Shown here in pieces: positions 36,817-45,684 of a stretch of 64,000 bases of DNA. Under the pieces are notes generated by a model. The model was not told the origin of the DNA. It saw only the letters and a program-made list of their open reading frames with translations, and searched no databases. Position numbers and translations under genes: made by a program. Every line of letters begins with the position of its first letter. The stretch's first letter is position 1. The stretch lies in NCBI RefSeq assembly GCF_003123685.1, contig NZ_QCYJ01000127.1, positions 372,001 to 436,000 of the forward strand. Reading direction: 5' to 3'. Source of the DNA: Nocardia aurea. Lineage in GTDB: Bacteria; Actinomycetota; Actinomycetes; Mycobacteriales; Mycobacteriaceae.

Positions 36817-37218
36817 TCATCCGTCCGAGGATTCGAGCCCGGACGCCACCGGCTCATTGGATACCGAAACGATGCCGTCGTCCACACGCACCGCGTACAC
36901 CGGCAGCGTTGCCGACTCGTCGTCGAGGCACCGGCCGTCGAGCAAGGAGAACGCCTGCTTCAGCAGTGGCGATGCGACGACGGGAATCCCGCCGCGATCA
37001 CCGACGATCCCACGCGACATCACCGCGGCCCGGCCGATCGGATCGATATTACCAACGGCGCACACGGTACCGTCGGTCAGTAGGAACAGGGCGGCCTGCC
37101 GGCCACCTTTCAGCAACACCGCGACGCCGCGGCCGGGAATCAAGTAGTCGAGTCGGCACGCCTGTGTCCAACCCGTGGCCGTGGCCTGCGAAATGCTGGG
37201 TGTATCGATAACGGTCAT
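36817..37218 (-). CDS. nirD: Nitrite reductase small subunit NirD
   Basis: A 133-aa Rieske-like small subunit of NADH-dependent assimilatory nitrite reductase. The sequence CAVGNIDPIGRAAVMSRGIVGDRGG and the end LPVYAVRVDDG are typical of NirD. The usual Rieske Cys/His cluster ligands are absent, as in other NirD proteins. GGAGGAGG upstream supports ATG 37218. It is downstream of nirB in the narK-nirB-nirD operon. Confidence 0.94.
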   Translation of the reverse strand: MTVIDTPSISQATATGWTQACRLDYLIPGRGVAVLLKGGRQAALFLLTDGTVCAVGNIDPIGRAAVMSRGIVGDRGGIPVVASPLLKQAFSLLDGRCLDDESATLPVYAVRVDDGIVSVSNEPVASGLESSDG

Positions 37219-37282
37219 CGGGTTCCTCCTCCGAACGCCTGGTTCATTGGTACCGGCGTCCTGTTTCCACGCGGTTAAGCGC

Positions 37283-39844
37283 TCATTTCCCGTGCGTGGC
37301 TGTGGTGGATCCCACACCCGCCGCGACCGGGATCTCCGGCAGGCCGAGCAGCACCGGCACCTTGCGTTCGCCGCTGTCGTCGAACGAGATGGTCGGGTCG
37401 CTCTCCTCGGGAGCGTTGACGAAGGACACGAAGCGCGACAGCTTCTCCTCGTCGTCGAGAACGGCGGCCCATTCGTCGCGGTAGCCGTGGACGTGGGCGG
37501 CCATCGCGGCCTCCAGATCGTCGGCGATTCCCAGACTGTCCTCGCACACGACCTGCTTGAGGTAGTCCATGCCGCCCTCGAGCGCCTCCTGCCACGGCGC
37601 TGTGCGCTGCAGGCGGTCGGCGGTGCGGATGTAGAACATCAGGTAGCGGTCGATGTACTTGATCAGGGTCTCGTCGTCCAGATCGCCCGCGAGCAGTACC
37701 GCGTGCTTGGGGGTGAGGCCGCCGTTGCCGCCGACATAGAGGTTCCAGCCGTGCTCGGTCGCGATGACGCCGACATCCTTGCCCCTGGCCTCGGCGCATT
37801 CGCGCGCGCAACCCGAAACGGCGAGCTTGAGCTTGTGCGGGGACCGCAGTCCACGGTAGCGCTTCTCCAGCAGGACGGCCATGCCGACCGAATCCTGCTG
37901 GCCGTAGCGGCACCAGGTGGAGCCGACGCAGCTCTTGACGGTGCGCAGCGATTTGCCGTACGCGTGGCCCGATTCCATGCCCGCGTCGACCAGGCGCTTC
38001 CAGATCAGCGGCAACTGTTCGACGCGCGCGCCGAACAGGTCGATGCGCTGGCCGCCGGTGACCTTGACGTAGAGGCCGAATTCCTTGGCGACCTCGCCGA
38101 TGGTGATGAGCTGTTCGGCGGTGACCTCGCCGCCCGGCATCCGAGGCACCACCGAATAGGTGCCGTTCTTCTGCAGGTTGGCCAGGAAGTGGTCGTTGGT
38201 GTCCTGGAGCGCGGCCTGCTCGCCGTCGAGGATGTGATCGCTCGAGGTGGAGGCCAGGATGGAGGCGACGGTCGGCTTGCAGATATCGCAGCCGGATCCC
38301 TTGCCGTGCTTGGCGATCAGGCCGGAGAAGGTGCGGATTCCGGTGACCTGGACGATCTGGAACAGCTCGGCGCGCGACTGCGAGAAGTGCTCGCACAGCG
38401 CCTTGGACATCTCGACGCCGGACTGTTCGAGCAGCTTCTTGAGCATGGGAACGCAACCGCCGCAGGAGGTTCCGGCGGAGGTGCAGCTCTTGACGGCGGG
38501 CACGTCGCAGGCGCCTTCGGCGATCGCGCCGCAGATCGCGCCCTTGCTGACGTTGTTGCAGGAGCAGATCTGCGCGTCGTCGGGCAGCGAGTCCGCGCCC
38601 AGTTCCGCACCGGCCGGCGAGATCAGCGCGGCGGGTTCGGCGGGCAGCGGACGGCCGACCAGCGGACGCAGCGCCGAGTAGGCGGTGGCGTCGCCGACCA
38701 GGATGCCGCCGAGCAGGATCTTCGCGTCGTCGGAGACGACCAGCTTGGCGTAGGTGCCCTTGGCCGCGTCGTGCAGCACGACCGACAGCGCGCCCTCGGT
38801 GACGCCGTGCGCGTCGCCGAAACTCGCCACGTCGACACCGAGCAGCTTCAGCTTGGTGGACATGTCCGCGCCGGGGAATTCGCCCGCGCCGCCGAGCAGC
38901 CGGTCCGCGACGATTTCCGCCGTGGTGTAGCCGGGGGCGACCAGGCCGTAGCAGACGCCCTCGACCGCGGCGCATTCGCCGATCGCCCAGATGTGGGGAT
39001 CGGAGGTCTGCAAACCGAGATCGGTGATGATGCCGCCGCGCGGGCCGACCTCGATACCGGATTCCCTGGCGATCTCGTCACGCGGACGGATGCCCGCCGA
39101 GAACACCACCAGCGAGGCGACGATCTGCGAGTCGTCGGACAGCGTCAGCTCGAGTTTGCCGTCGTCCAGTTTCTCGATCGAGGAGGTGCCGACACCGGTG
39201 TGGACCTCGAGTCCCAGATCGGTGACCAGCTTCTCCAGGATCGCGCCGCCGCCCGCGTCGATCTGGGCGGGCATCAGCCGCTCGTTGTATTCGACGACAT
39301 GCGGGATCATCCCGAGCAGGCGCAGCGCGTTGGCCGCTTCCAGCCCGAGCAGACCGCCGCCGATGACGACGCCGTGCGCGCCCGGCCCGGCGGCCTCGGC
39401 GGCCGCCCTGATGCCGTCGAGATCGTCGAGGGTGCGGTAGACGAAACATTCCGGCAGGTCGTGCCCCGGCACCGGCGGCACGAAGGCGTAGGAGCCGGTC
39501 GCCAGGACCAGCGCGTCGTAGGCGATGGTGTCGCCCTCGGAGGTGGTGACCTTGCGAGCGTCGCGGTCGATGGAGATACCGCGCTGGCCGAGGCGCAGCT
39601 CGACCAGGTCGTCGCCGGCGTACTCATTGCCGGGCAGGGCCAGCGCGGCAGCGTCCCAGGTGCCGACGTAGGCCGAGAGGCCGACGCGGTCGTAGGCGGG
39701 AAGCTGCTCCTCGCTCAGGACGACCACCTGCCACTGGCCTGCGTCGTCGCGGGACCGGAGCGCTTCGACGAAGCGGTGACCGACCATGCCGTGGCCCACG
39801 ACCACCGCGGTTTTGCGTTGCGTCGGATCGACGGTGGGGTTCAT
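37283..39844 (-). CDS. nirB: Nitrite reductase large subunit NirB
   Basis: An 853-aa NADH-dependent nitrite reductase that makes ammonia from nitrite in the cytoplasm. The N-terminus is an FAD/NAD oxidoreductase (VVVGHGMVGHRFVEAL, VLATGSYAF and GGGLLGLEAANAL). A BFD-like [2Fe-2S] part has CSCNNV and CGGC. The C-terminal siroheme-[4Fe-4S] site shows CVGSTWCRYG and GCARECAEARGKD. The ATG at 39844 (MNPTVDPTQRK) has CGGAGA upstream. narK ends 25 bp before it, so the genes share a transcript. Confidence 0.96.
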   Translation of the reverse strand: MNPTVDPTQRKTAVVVGHGMVGHRFVEALRSRDDAGQWQVVVLSEEQLPAYDRVGLSAYVGTWDAAALALPGNEYAGDDLVELRLGQRGISIDRDARKVTTSEGDTIAYDALVLATGSYAFVPPVPGHDLPECFVYRTLDDLDGIRAAAEAAGPGAHGVVIGGGLLGLEAANALRLLGMIPHVVEYNERLMPAQIDAGGGAILEKLVTDLGLEVHTGVGTSSIEKLDDGKLELTLSDDSQIVASLVVFSAGIRPRDEIARESGIEVGPRGGIITDLGLQTSDPHIWAIGECAAVEGVCYGLVAPGYTTAEIVADRLLGGAGEFPGADMSTKLKLLGVDVASFGDAHGVTEGALSVVLHDAAKGTYAKLVVSDDAKILLGGILVGDATAYSALRPLVGRPLPAEPAALISPAGAELGADSLPDDAQICSCNNVSKGAICGAIAEGACDVPAVKSCTSAGTSCGGCVPMLKKLLEQSGVEMSKALCEHFSQSRAELFQIVQVTGIRTFSGLIAKHGKGSGCDICKPTVASILASTSSDHILDGEQAALQDTNDHFLANLQKNGTYSVVPRMPGGEVTAEQLITIGEVAKEFGLYVKVTGGQRIDLFGARVEQLPLIWKRLVDAGMESGHAYGKSLRTVKSCVGSTWCRYGQQDSVGMAVLLEKRYRGLRSPHKLKLAVSGCARECAEARGKDVGVIATEHGWNLYVGGNGGLTPKHAVLLAGDLDDETLIKYIDRYLMFYIRTADRLQRTAPWQEALEGGMDYLKQVVCEDSLGIADDLEAAMAAHVHGYRDEWAAVLDDEEKLSRFVSFVNAPEESDPTISFDDSGERKVPVLLGLPEIPVAAGVGSTTATHGK

Positions 39845-39869
39845 GAGTGTCTCCGTACTGGTGCGAATG

Positions 39870-41339
39870 TCAGGCGCGAGCCGACGAATTGGTGGACGGT
39901 GCGCTGTCGGCGTGTTCGGCCTGTAGGACCAGCGACTCGGCCTCGACCACGACATCGGAGTCGGTGGACCGGCTGCTCGATGTCGGCCTGCGCAGGAAGA
40001 CCGCATAGGTCACCACGGCGCAGGCGACGTAGAAGGCCATGAAGACCCAGAACGCGGTGGTGGCGGAAGCGGTCGACGAGTAGGACGAGCGCAGCACCAG
40101 GTTGATGCCGACACCGCCGAGTGCGCCGATCGCTCCGACGAAGCCGATGAGCGCGCCGGAAGTGTTCTGCGACCAGGCCGCCTGTGCCGCCGCGGTGGCG
40201 TCCAGGCTCTTGCTCTTGGCGTCGAAGACCGACGGGATGATCTTGGTGACCGAGCCGTTGCCGATACCGGAGAGCACGAACAGCGCGATGAATCCGACGA
40301 CCAGCATGGTCATCACACCGCCGGTCGGCACACCCTTGTTGCTGTCGCCCATGGTGCTCGCGACACCGACGACCACCGCGGCGGCCATCATCGCGCCGAA
40401 GACGTAGAAGGTGACGCGGCTGCCACCGATGCGGTCGGCGAGCTTGCCGCCGTAGGGCCTTGCGAGCGAACCGAGCAGCGGGCCGATGAAGGCGATCTGC
40501 GCGGCGTGCAACGCGGCCTGCGCGGCGGTGTCGCCACCGGCCTTGAAGCTGATCTGGAGCACCTGGCCGAAAGCGAAGCTGTAGCCGATGAACGAGCCGA
40601 AGGTGCCGATGTAGAGGAACGCGATCGCCCACGACTGCGGCACCTTGAGCGCCGTGATCATGTAGGACAGGTCGGCCTTCTGGTTCTTCAGGTTGTCCAT
40701 GTAGAGCGCGGCGCCGACACCGGCCAGCGCGACCAGCACCAGGTAGATGGCGCAGATCAGCGAGGCGTACTGGTTGCCCAGGGTCGCGATGACCAGCAGA
40801 CCGATCAACTGGATCACCGGAACGCCGATATTGCCGCCGCCCGCGTTCAGGCCGAGCGCCCAGCCCTTGAGCCGTTGCGGGTAGAAGGCGTTGATATTGG
40901 TCATCGACGAGGCGAAGTTGCCGCCGCCGAGGCCGGCGAACGCCGCCACGATCAGGAACGTCGTGTACGAGGTGCCGGGCTGGTTGATGAAGTACAGCGT
41001 CAGCAGCGTCGGGATCAGCAGCAGCGCGGCACTGAAGATCGTCCAGTTGCGTCCGCCGAAGCGCGCGGTGGCGACGGTGTACGGAATGCGCAGGATCGCG
41101 CCGACCAGCGTCGGCACCGCGACGAGGAAGAACTTGCCCGCCGGATCGATGCCGAATTTGTCGGTCGGCATGAACAGCACCATCACCGACCAGATCGACC
41201 AGACCGAGAACCCGACGTGCTCGGCGAAGACCGACCAGATCAGATTGCGCTTGGCGACATCTTTACCGCCCGCCTCCCAGGCGTCGACATCCTCGGCATC
41301 CCAGTGCTCGATGTTGCGGTTACGCGTCAGCGTGCTCAA
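39870..41339 (-). CDS. narK: Nitrate/nitrite transporter NarK (NNP family), copy 1
   Basis: An MFS protein of 489 aa with about 12 transmembrane helices. The nitrate signature AGLGGGNFASSMTNINAFYP and the second GALGGVGINL/SGIGNGS segments identify the nitrate-nitrite porter family. The N-terminus (WDAEDVDAWEAGGKDVAKRNL) is close to that of the second narK in this window. It is the first gene of the narK-nirB-nirD-hemD-like-cbiX operon. A GlnR-like box lies about 130 bp upstream. Confidence 0.93.
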   Translation of the reverse strand: MSTLTRNRNIEHWDAEDVDAWEAGGKDVAKRNLIWSVFAEHVGFSVWSIWSVMVLFMPTDKFGIDPAGKFFLVAVPTLVGAILRIPYTVATARFGGRNWTIFSAALLLIPTLLTLYFINQPGTSYTTFLIVAAFAGLGGGNFASSMTNINAFYPQRLKGWALGLNAGGGNIGVPVIQLIGLLVIATLGNQYASLICAIYLVLVALAGVGAALYMDNLKNQKADLSYMITALKVPQSWAIAFLYIGTFGSFIGYSFAFGQVLQISFKAGGDTAAQAALHAAQIAFIGPLLGSLARPYGGKLADRIGGSRVTFYVFGAMMAAAVVVGVASTMGDSNKGVPTGGVMTMLVVGFIALFVLSGIGNGSVTKIIPSVFDAKSKSLDATAAAQAAWSQNTSGALIGFVGAIGALGGVGINLVLRSSYSSTASATTAFWVFMAFYVACAVVTYAVFLRRPTSSSRSTDSDVVVEAESLVLQAEHADSAPSTNSSARA

Positions 41340-41465
41340 CAGGGCCTCCCAAAATCGGTTAGCCCAACGGTAGGAAACAGGTATTGCCGAAATGCTGCGC
41401 GAAATGACCGCTGAATCAACGGTTGCTCACGTTTACCCGAAACCCGAAGTGAGTTCCGGGTCTAT

Positions 41466-41481
41466 GTTTCAACGATGTGAC
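41466..41481 (-). promoter_or_regulatory. GlnR-like box upstream of narK-nirBD
   Basis: Read on the minus strand: GTCAC, six bases, GAAAC. This matches the actinomycete GlnR consensus of two GnnAC half-sites 6 bp apart, close to the GTnAC-n6-GAAAC form. It lies about 127 bp upstream of the narK start. GlnR is the usual regulator of nitrate assimilation genes under nitrogen limitation. Confidence 0.65.
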
Positions 41482-41582
41482 ACAACGGTTTCCGTCGGTG
41501 ACAAAGAGCCGATCTCGCAATAAAGCGACGGTGAGGTGTGACGCGCACGACCCTTTCGGAAAAGAATGGCCGCTTCCGCACG

Positions 41583-41606
41583 ACCTCGCAACTCGAGTTG
41601 TGAGGT
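41583..41606. terminator. Hairpin downstream of the CynX-like MFS gene
   Basis: ACCTCGCAACT at 41583-41593 pairs with AGTTGTGAGGT at 41596-41606, with one G-T wobble. It is 11 bp beyond the stop of the MFS gene on the minus strand. A T-rich run lies on its right side, on the plus strand. Confidence 0.5.
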
Positions 41607-41617
41607 TCTTTTCTCGG

Positions 41618-42877
41618 TCAGGCCCAGCCGTCCTCGAGAACGCGCGGCCTGCACGCCTGCCACGCGCCGACGAGCAGCACCAGCACCGCGACGCTCAGCA
41701 TCGCGAACGGCGCGAGCCAGCCGCCCGTCGCGGTGTGCAGAGCGCCGAACAGCAGCGGCCCCGCGCACGCCACGGCGTATCCGATGCCCTGGGTGAAGCC
41801 CGACAGGGCGGCCGAACCGCGCGCGGTGCGGGTGCGCACGTTGATCAGCGTCAGCGCCATCGGGAAGGTACTCGGACCGAGTCCGAGGATCACCACCCAC
41901 AGCACCGTCGCGCTCATCGGGGCGATGAGCAGTCCGGCGAAGGCGATGAAGAAGAAGGCGGCGAAGAGCACGACGAACGGGAAAGGATTGCGGAACCGGG
42001 CGACGATGGTCGGCGCGGTGAACGCCGAGACCAGCCCGACCAGGGCGAACAGCCCGACCATGGTGCCGCCGAAACCGTCGCTCGCCCCCGCCTCGGCCAA
42101 GATCCGAGGCAGCCAGGCGAACATCGCGTAGGTGGTCAGCGAGGTCATGCCGAACATGGCGGCCATCCCCCAGGCCAGCGGCGAACGCCAGACCCGGCCT
42201 CGCACCTCGGGCTCGGCGCCCGGCAGTGCCGTCTCGTCCACCACGTCGCGCCCGCGCCGCACCCGCAGCACACCGATCCACGGGAGCGCGGCGGCGAAAC
42301 CGAGCACGGCCCACAATCCCAGCGAGATCCGCCAGCCGTGCGCCTGCGCGACCGGCACCGCGATCAGCGCGGGCACGACGGTGCCCAGTTGCACCATGGT
42401 GATGTACAGCGAGCTGATCACCGCGAGACGGTCGGGGAAATAGCGTTTCACCAGCGGCGGGATCACCACGTTGCCGATACCCATCCCCGCGAGGGCGAGC
42501 CCGGAGAACAGCAGCAGTTCGCCGGTGCCGCCGACGAGGGCGCGGATCAGCATGCCGAGTCCGGCCAGCACCATGGCGGTCAGCGCGGTGCGCTCGAGGC
42601 CGATCCGGCCGACCAGGAACGGGGCGATCAGGCCGGAGAGCGCGAACATCGCGGTCGGCACCATGCCGAAGACGCCGATGATCGCGGTGGAATATCCGAT
42701 GTCGTCGCCGATGCGCTCGGCAAGGGGACTGAACGCCGTGACGGCGACCCGGAGGGTGAGCGCCGACATCACGATCGCGGTGAGTACAAGGAGCCGACCC
42801 TCCGCGAGCGCGCGCCTGCGCGGCTCGACGGAGGTCTGATCCGGGCGCGCCGTGGTGTCGGTAAGGGTAGCTGTCAC
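41618..42877 (-). CDS. MFS transporter, CynX/NimT family
   Basis: A 419-aa, 12-helix transporter. The pattern LTLRVAVTAFSPL and GMVPTAMFALSGLIAPFLVGRIGLERT is like that of the CynX/NimT (cyanate or nitroimidazole) family. The closing segments TLINVRTRTARGSAALSGFTQG and GYAVACAGPLLFGALHTATGGW are also characteristic. The GTG at 42877 is preferred because the divergent regulator starts at 42944; TTG 42883 is close by. The substrate is unknown; a nitrogen compound would fit the surroundings but is not shown. Confidence 0.85.
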   Translation of the reverse strand: MTATLTDTTARPDQTSVEPRRRALAEGRLLVLTAIVMSALTLRVAVTAFSPLAERIGDDIGYSTAIIGVFGMVPTAMFALSGLIAPFLVGRIGLERTALTAMVLAGLGMLIRALVGGTGELLLFSGLALAGMGIGNVVIPPLVKRYFPDRLAVISSLYITMVQLGTVVPALIAVPVAQAHGWRISLGLWAVLGFAAALPWIGVLRVRRGRDVVDETALPGAEPEVRGRVWRSPLAWGMAAMFGMTSLTTYAMFAWLPRILAEAGASDGFGGTMVGLFALVGLVSAFTAPTIVARFRNPFPFVVLFAAFFFIAFAGLLIAPMSATVLWVVILGLGPSTFPMALTLINVRTRTARGSAALSGFTQGIGYAVACAGPLLFGALHTATGGWLAPFAMLSVAVLVLLVGAWQACRPRVLEDGWA

Positions 42878-42883
42878 CGACAA

Positions 42884-42904
42884 ATCATAGGATGACCCGA
42901 TGAT
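42884..42904. promoter_or_regulatory. Possible operator between the MFS gene and the FCD regulator
   Basis: ATCAT at 42884-42888 and ATGAT at 42900-42904 form an inverted repeat, and TCATAGGA/TGATAGGA also repeat directly, in the 66-bp spacer of the divergent pair. GntR/FCD regulators usually bind short palindromes in this kind of spacer. Confidence 0.4.
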
Positions 42905-42943
42905 AGGAGGCAACGTATTTGTGATGGGCGGTACTCTGATGCG

Positions 42944-43618
42944 GTGCAACCAGTCCGGCGCACCAGCCTCATCGCCCAGGTAACCGAGCAACTGCGTGCC
43001 GAAATACGTTCGGGCCGTTGGTCTATCGGCTCCCGCATCCCCACCGAACCGGAGCTCACCGAGCTCACGGGCACGGGGCGGAACACCGTGCGCGAAGCCG
43101 TCCAGGCCCTCGTCCACGCGGGCATGCTGGAACGCCGTCAGGGTTCGGGCACCTATGTGATCGCGATATCCGAAGTCGGCGGCACCCTCGCCAAGTACTT
43201 CGCCGACGCGGAGGAACGCGACGTCCTCGAACTACGCGAGGCGCTCGACACCACCGCGGCGGCCCTGGCCGCCCGACGCCGCGACGACAACGACATCGCC
43301 ACCCTCGAGCGCCTGCTCGAGGAACGCGGCCGTCACACCTGGGGCGAGGGCAACCCCGCCGCGATCGCCGCGGACGTCGCACTGCACCGGGCGATCGTGG
43401 TCGCCAGCCACAACGCGGTGTACCTCGAGTTCTACGACTCGCTGCTGCCGACCATCGAGCAGGTGATCCGCTCGCGCACCGCCAAATCCGACGACTCCTA
43501 CAACGCGGAGCATCAGGAACTGGTGCAAGCTGTCATAGACGGCGACGCCGAGAAGGCCGCGCAGGCGACACGGTGCTTCCTCGGATCACTCATCGCCGAG
43601 TACCCCGAGCCGCGCTAG
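42944..43618 (+). CDS. GntR-family regulator with FCD domain
   Basis: A 224-aa regulator. The N-terminal winged helix covers about residues 8-75 (LIAQVTEQLRAEIRSGRWSI, IPTEPELTELTGTGRNTVRE and LVHAGMLERRQGSGTYV). An all-helical FCD effector domain follows, with ELREALDTTAAALAARR and the metal-site-like ALHRAIVVASHN and AEHQELVQAVIDGD. It is divergent from the CynX-type transporter and probably controls it. GTG start. Confidence 0.88.
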   Translation: MQPVRRTSLIAQVTEQLRAEIRSGRWSIGSRIPTEPELTELTGTGRNTVREAVQALVHAGMLERRQGSGTYVIAISEVGGTLAKYFADAEERDVLELREALDTTAAALAARRRDDNDIATLERLLEERGRHTWGEGNPAAIAADVALHRAIVVASHNAVYLEFYDSLLPTIEQVIRSRTAKSDDSYNAEHQELVQAVIDGDAEKAAQATRCFLGSLIAEYPEPR

Positions 43619-43647
43619 GACCGACCGGTCGCGCATCAAAAATCGAC

Positions 43648-43663
43648 GTAACCAACAGGTCAC
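43648..43663 (+). promoter_or_regulatory. GlnR-like box upstream of the second narK
   Basis: GTAAC-CAACAG-GTCAC fits two GnnAC half-sites with a 6-bp spacer and also reads as such on the other strand. It ends about 118 bp before the narK start, a distance similar to that for the first narK. Confidence 0.55.
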
Positions 43664-43781
43664 CGAACGCAATTCGACCGTGTGAGTCGAATTTGCCGGG
43701 AACGCAACGGAAGGCCATCGGCGCGCAACAACCAACTTCTACGTTTGTCTCGACCGTAGCGAGGCAATCGAGAGGGAGCCG

Positions 43782-45266
43782 ATGACTGCCACAGTAGCTA
43801 CCACCGGACAACAGTCGGAAACGCAGGCGTTCGAGCATCAGACTCGCGGACGCTGGCTCGATAAATGGGAACCGGACAACACCGAATTCTGGGAATCGGG
43901 CGGTAAGAAGACCGCGCGAAAGAATTTGATCTTCTCGGTTTTCGCCGAGAACCTCGGATTCAGCATCTGGGTCATCTGGGGCACCGTCGTCACCAGCATG
44001 GGCCTGGCCGGATTCGACTTCCTGGCCGGTCTCGGCAAGGGCAACCCGACCGCGGTGAGCAACGCGCTGCTGCTGACCTCGACCCCGACCCTGGTCGGCG
44101 CCGCGCTGCGAATCCCGTACACCTTCGCCATCCCGAAATTCGGCGGACGAGCGTTCACCGCGTTCAGCGCGGCGATGCTGCTGATTCCGACAATCGGCTT
44201 GGCCTATTTCGTCAACCAGCCCGAAACCCCGATGTGGGTATTCATGGTGCTGGCGGCGCTGGCCGGTGTCGGCGGCGGCAACTTCTCGTCGTCGATGGCC
44301 AATATCTCCTTCTTCTTCCCCGAAGGTAAAAAGGGCGCGGCCCTCGGCATCAACGCCGCGGGCGGAAATCTCGGCGTCGCGCAGACCCAGCTGGTGCTGC
44401 CGCTGCTGATCACCCTCGGCACCCACATCATGGCCAAGGACGCCGCGGGCTACCGCTTCGGCATCACCCTGTCGGTCCTGGTCTGGATCCCGTTCATCCT
44501 CGTCGCCACCTTCGGCGCCCTGCGCTACATGGACAGCATCGGCACCGCCAAATCCGACGGCAAGTCCTACAAACTGGCGCTGACCAACCGCCACACCTGG
44601 ATCATGTCGTTCCTCTACATCGGCACCTTCGGATCCTTCATCGGCTTCTCCTTCGCCTTCCCCACCCTGATCAAGGCCAACTTCCCCGACCTGGCCAAGA
44701 TCGGCTGGATCACCACCCTGGGCAACCTGGCCTTCCTCGGCGCCCTCGTCGGCTCCTTCAGCCGTCCCTTCGGCGGCTGGGTCTCCGACAAGGTCGGTGG
44801 CGCCAAGATGACCGTCTTCGTCTTCGGCGGCATGTCGGTGGCGGTCGCGCTCATCATGGCGGCGCTGGAGATGAAGAGTTTCCCGCTCTACCTGGCCGCG
44901 TTCCTGGTGCTGTTCATCCTCACCGGCATCGGCAACGGCTCCACCTACCGCATGATCCCGTCCATCTTCAGCGCGGAAGCCAAGAAATACGCCTCCGAAC
45001 ACGGCATGGACATCTCCGAAGCCACCGCCTCGGCCCGCAGGCAGGCAGGCGCCGCCATCGGCGTCATCGGAGCGATCGGCGCCTCCGGCGGCTACGTCCT
45101 CCAGCAGGCACTTCGCCTGTCCAACATCAACTTCGGCAGCATGACCCCCGCCTTCTGGGCCTACGCCGGAGCCTTCCTGGTAATGGCCGGAGTCACCTGG
45201 TTCTTCTACCTCCGCTCCAGCTTCGCCACCGGCCGCATCTCTTCCCTGGCCTACGCGAACGTGTAA
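43782..45266 (+). CDS. narK: Nitrate/nitrite transporter NarK (NNP family), copy 2
   Basis: A 494-aa MFS transporter of the same family as the narK copy at 39.9-41.3 kb; the two share WDxxDxxxWExGGKxxAxRNL-like N-termini, but differ through much of the chain. Visible signatures are LAGVGGGNFSSSMANISFFFP and LTGIGNGSTYRM. The gene stands alone; the FCD regulator ends 164 bp upstream. A GlnR-like box precedes it and a perfect hairpin follows. It may serve nitrite export, or nitrate uptake for NarGHI, but the sequence does not decide. Confidence 0.92.
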   Translation: MTATVATTGQQSETQAFEHQTRGRWLDKWEPDNTEFWESGGKKTARKNLIFSVFAENLGFSIWVIWGTVVTSMGLAGFDFLAGLGKGNPTAVSNALLLTSTPTLVGAALRIPYTFAIPKFGGRAFTAFSAAMLLIPTIGLAYFVNQPETPMWVFMVLAALAGVGGGNFSSSMANISFFFPEGKKGAALGINAAGGNLGVAQTQLVLPLLITLGTHIMAKDAAGYRFGITLSVLVWIPFILVATFGALRYMDSIGTAKSDGKSYKLALTNRHTWIMSFLYIGTFGSFIGFSFAFPTLIKANFPDLAKIGWITTLGNLAFLGALVGSFSRPFGGWVSDKVGGAKMTVFVFGGMSVAVALIMAALEMKSFPLYLAAFLVLFILTGIGNGSTYRMIPSIFSAEAKKYASEHGMDISEATASARRQAGAAIGVIGAIGASGGYVLQQALRLSNINFGSMTPAFWAYAGAFLVMAGVTWFFYLRSSFATGRISSLAYANV

Positions 45267-45283
45267 TCCCCACCACCCCCCAT

Positions 45284-45324
45284 CGCCGAACGCCGCCCGG
45301 AGATTCTCCGGGCGGCGTTCGGCG
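45284..45324. terminator. Terminator after narK copy 2 (perfect 19-bp stem)
   Basis: The 19 bases from 45284 are the exact reverse complement of the 19 bases from 45306, with loop ATT. The stem is very GC-rich; there is no T tract. Confidence 0.8.
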
Positions 45325-45684
45325 TCCACGGCAACCGATGCCCAACACGCGGATCCCACAACTCGCCGCTGTATCCCGGACTCGTGGCACGACGCCCCGG
45401 AAACCACCGGCGCCGAACCGGCGCGACAAGGGACCGCTCCCACAGCGAACCCCACGCACACCAGGTCGACGACGACCGACCTCACCCGAGTATTTGCCGC
45501 CCCTAGCCTGGATTACGACCATCCGGCAACCCATGGGCATCCGAAATACATTGCGACACAGGCAAGTAAACAGCTATCACGATCTTGCACGAATTCTGGA
45601 CGGACCTTCTCCGCCAAGGCACACTTTGAGGGACACCAAGTTTCGGCGGGGACGGCCGAACCGGGGGCGAGGGGCAGACACACC
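45325..45684. promoter_or_regulatory. Spacer and probable promoter of the SCO2524-2521-like operon
   Basis: No gene is supported in this 360-bp stretch. TTGCGA at 45551-45556 and TATCAC at 45575-45580 are spaced by 18 bp and could be a weak -35/-10 pair. GAGGGG at 45669-45674 serves as a plausible ribosome-binding site, 10 nt from the ATG. Confidence 0.3.
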
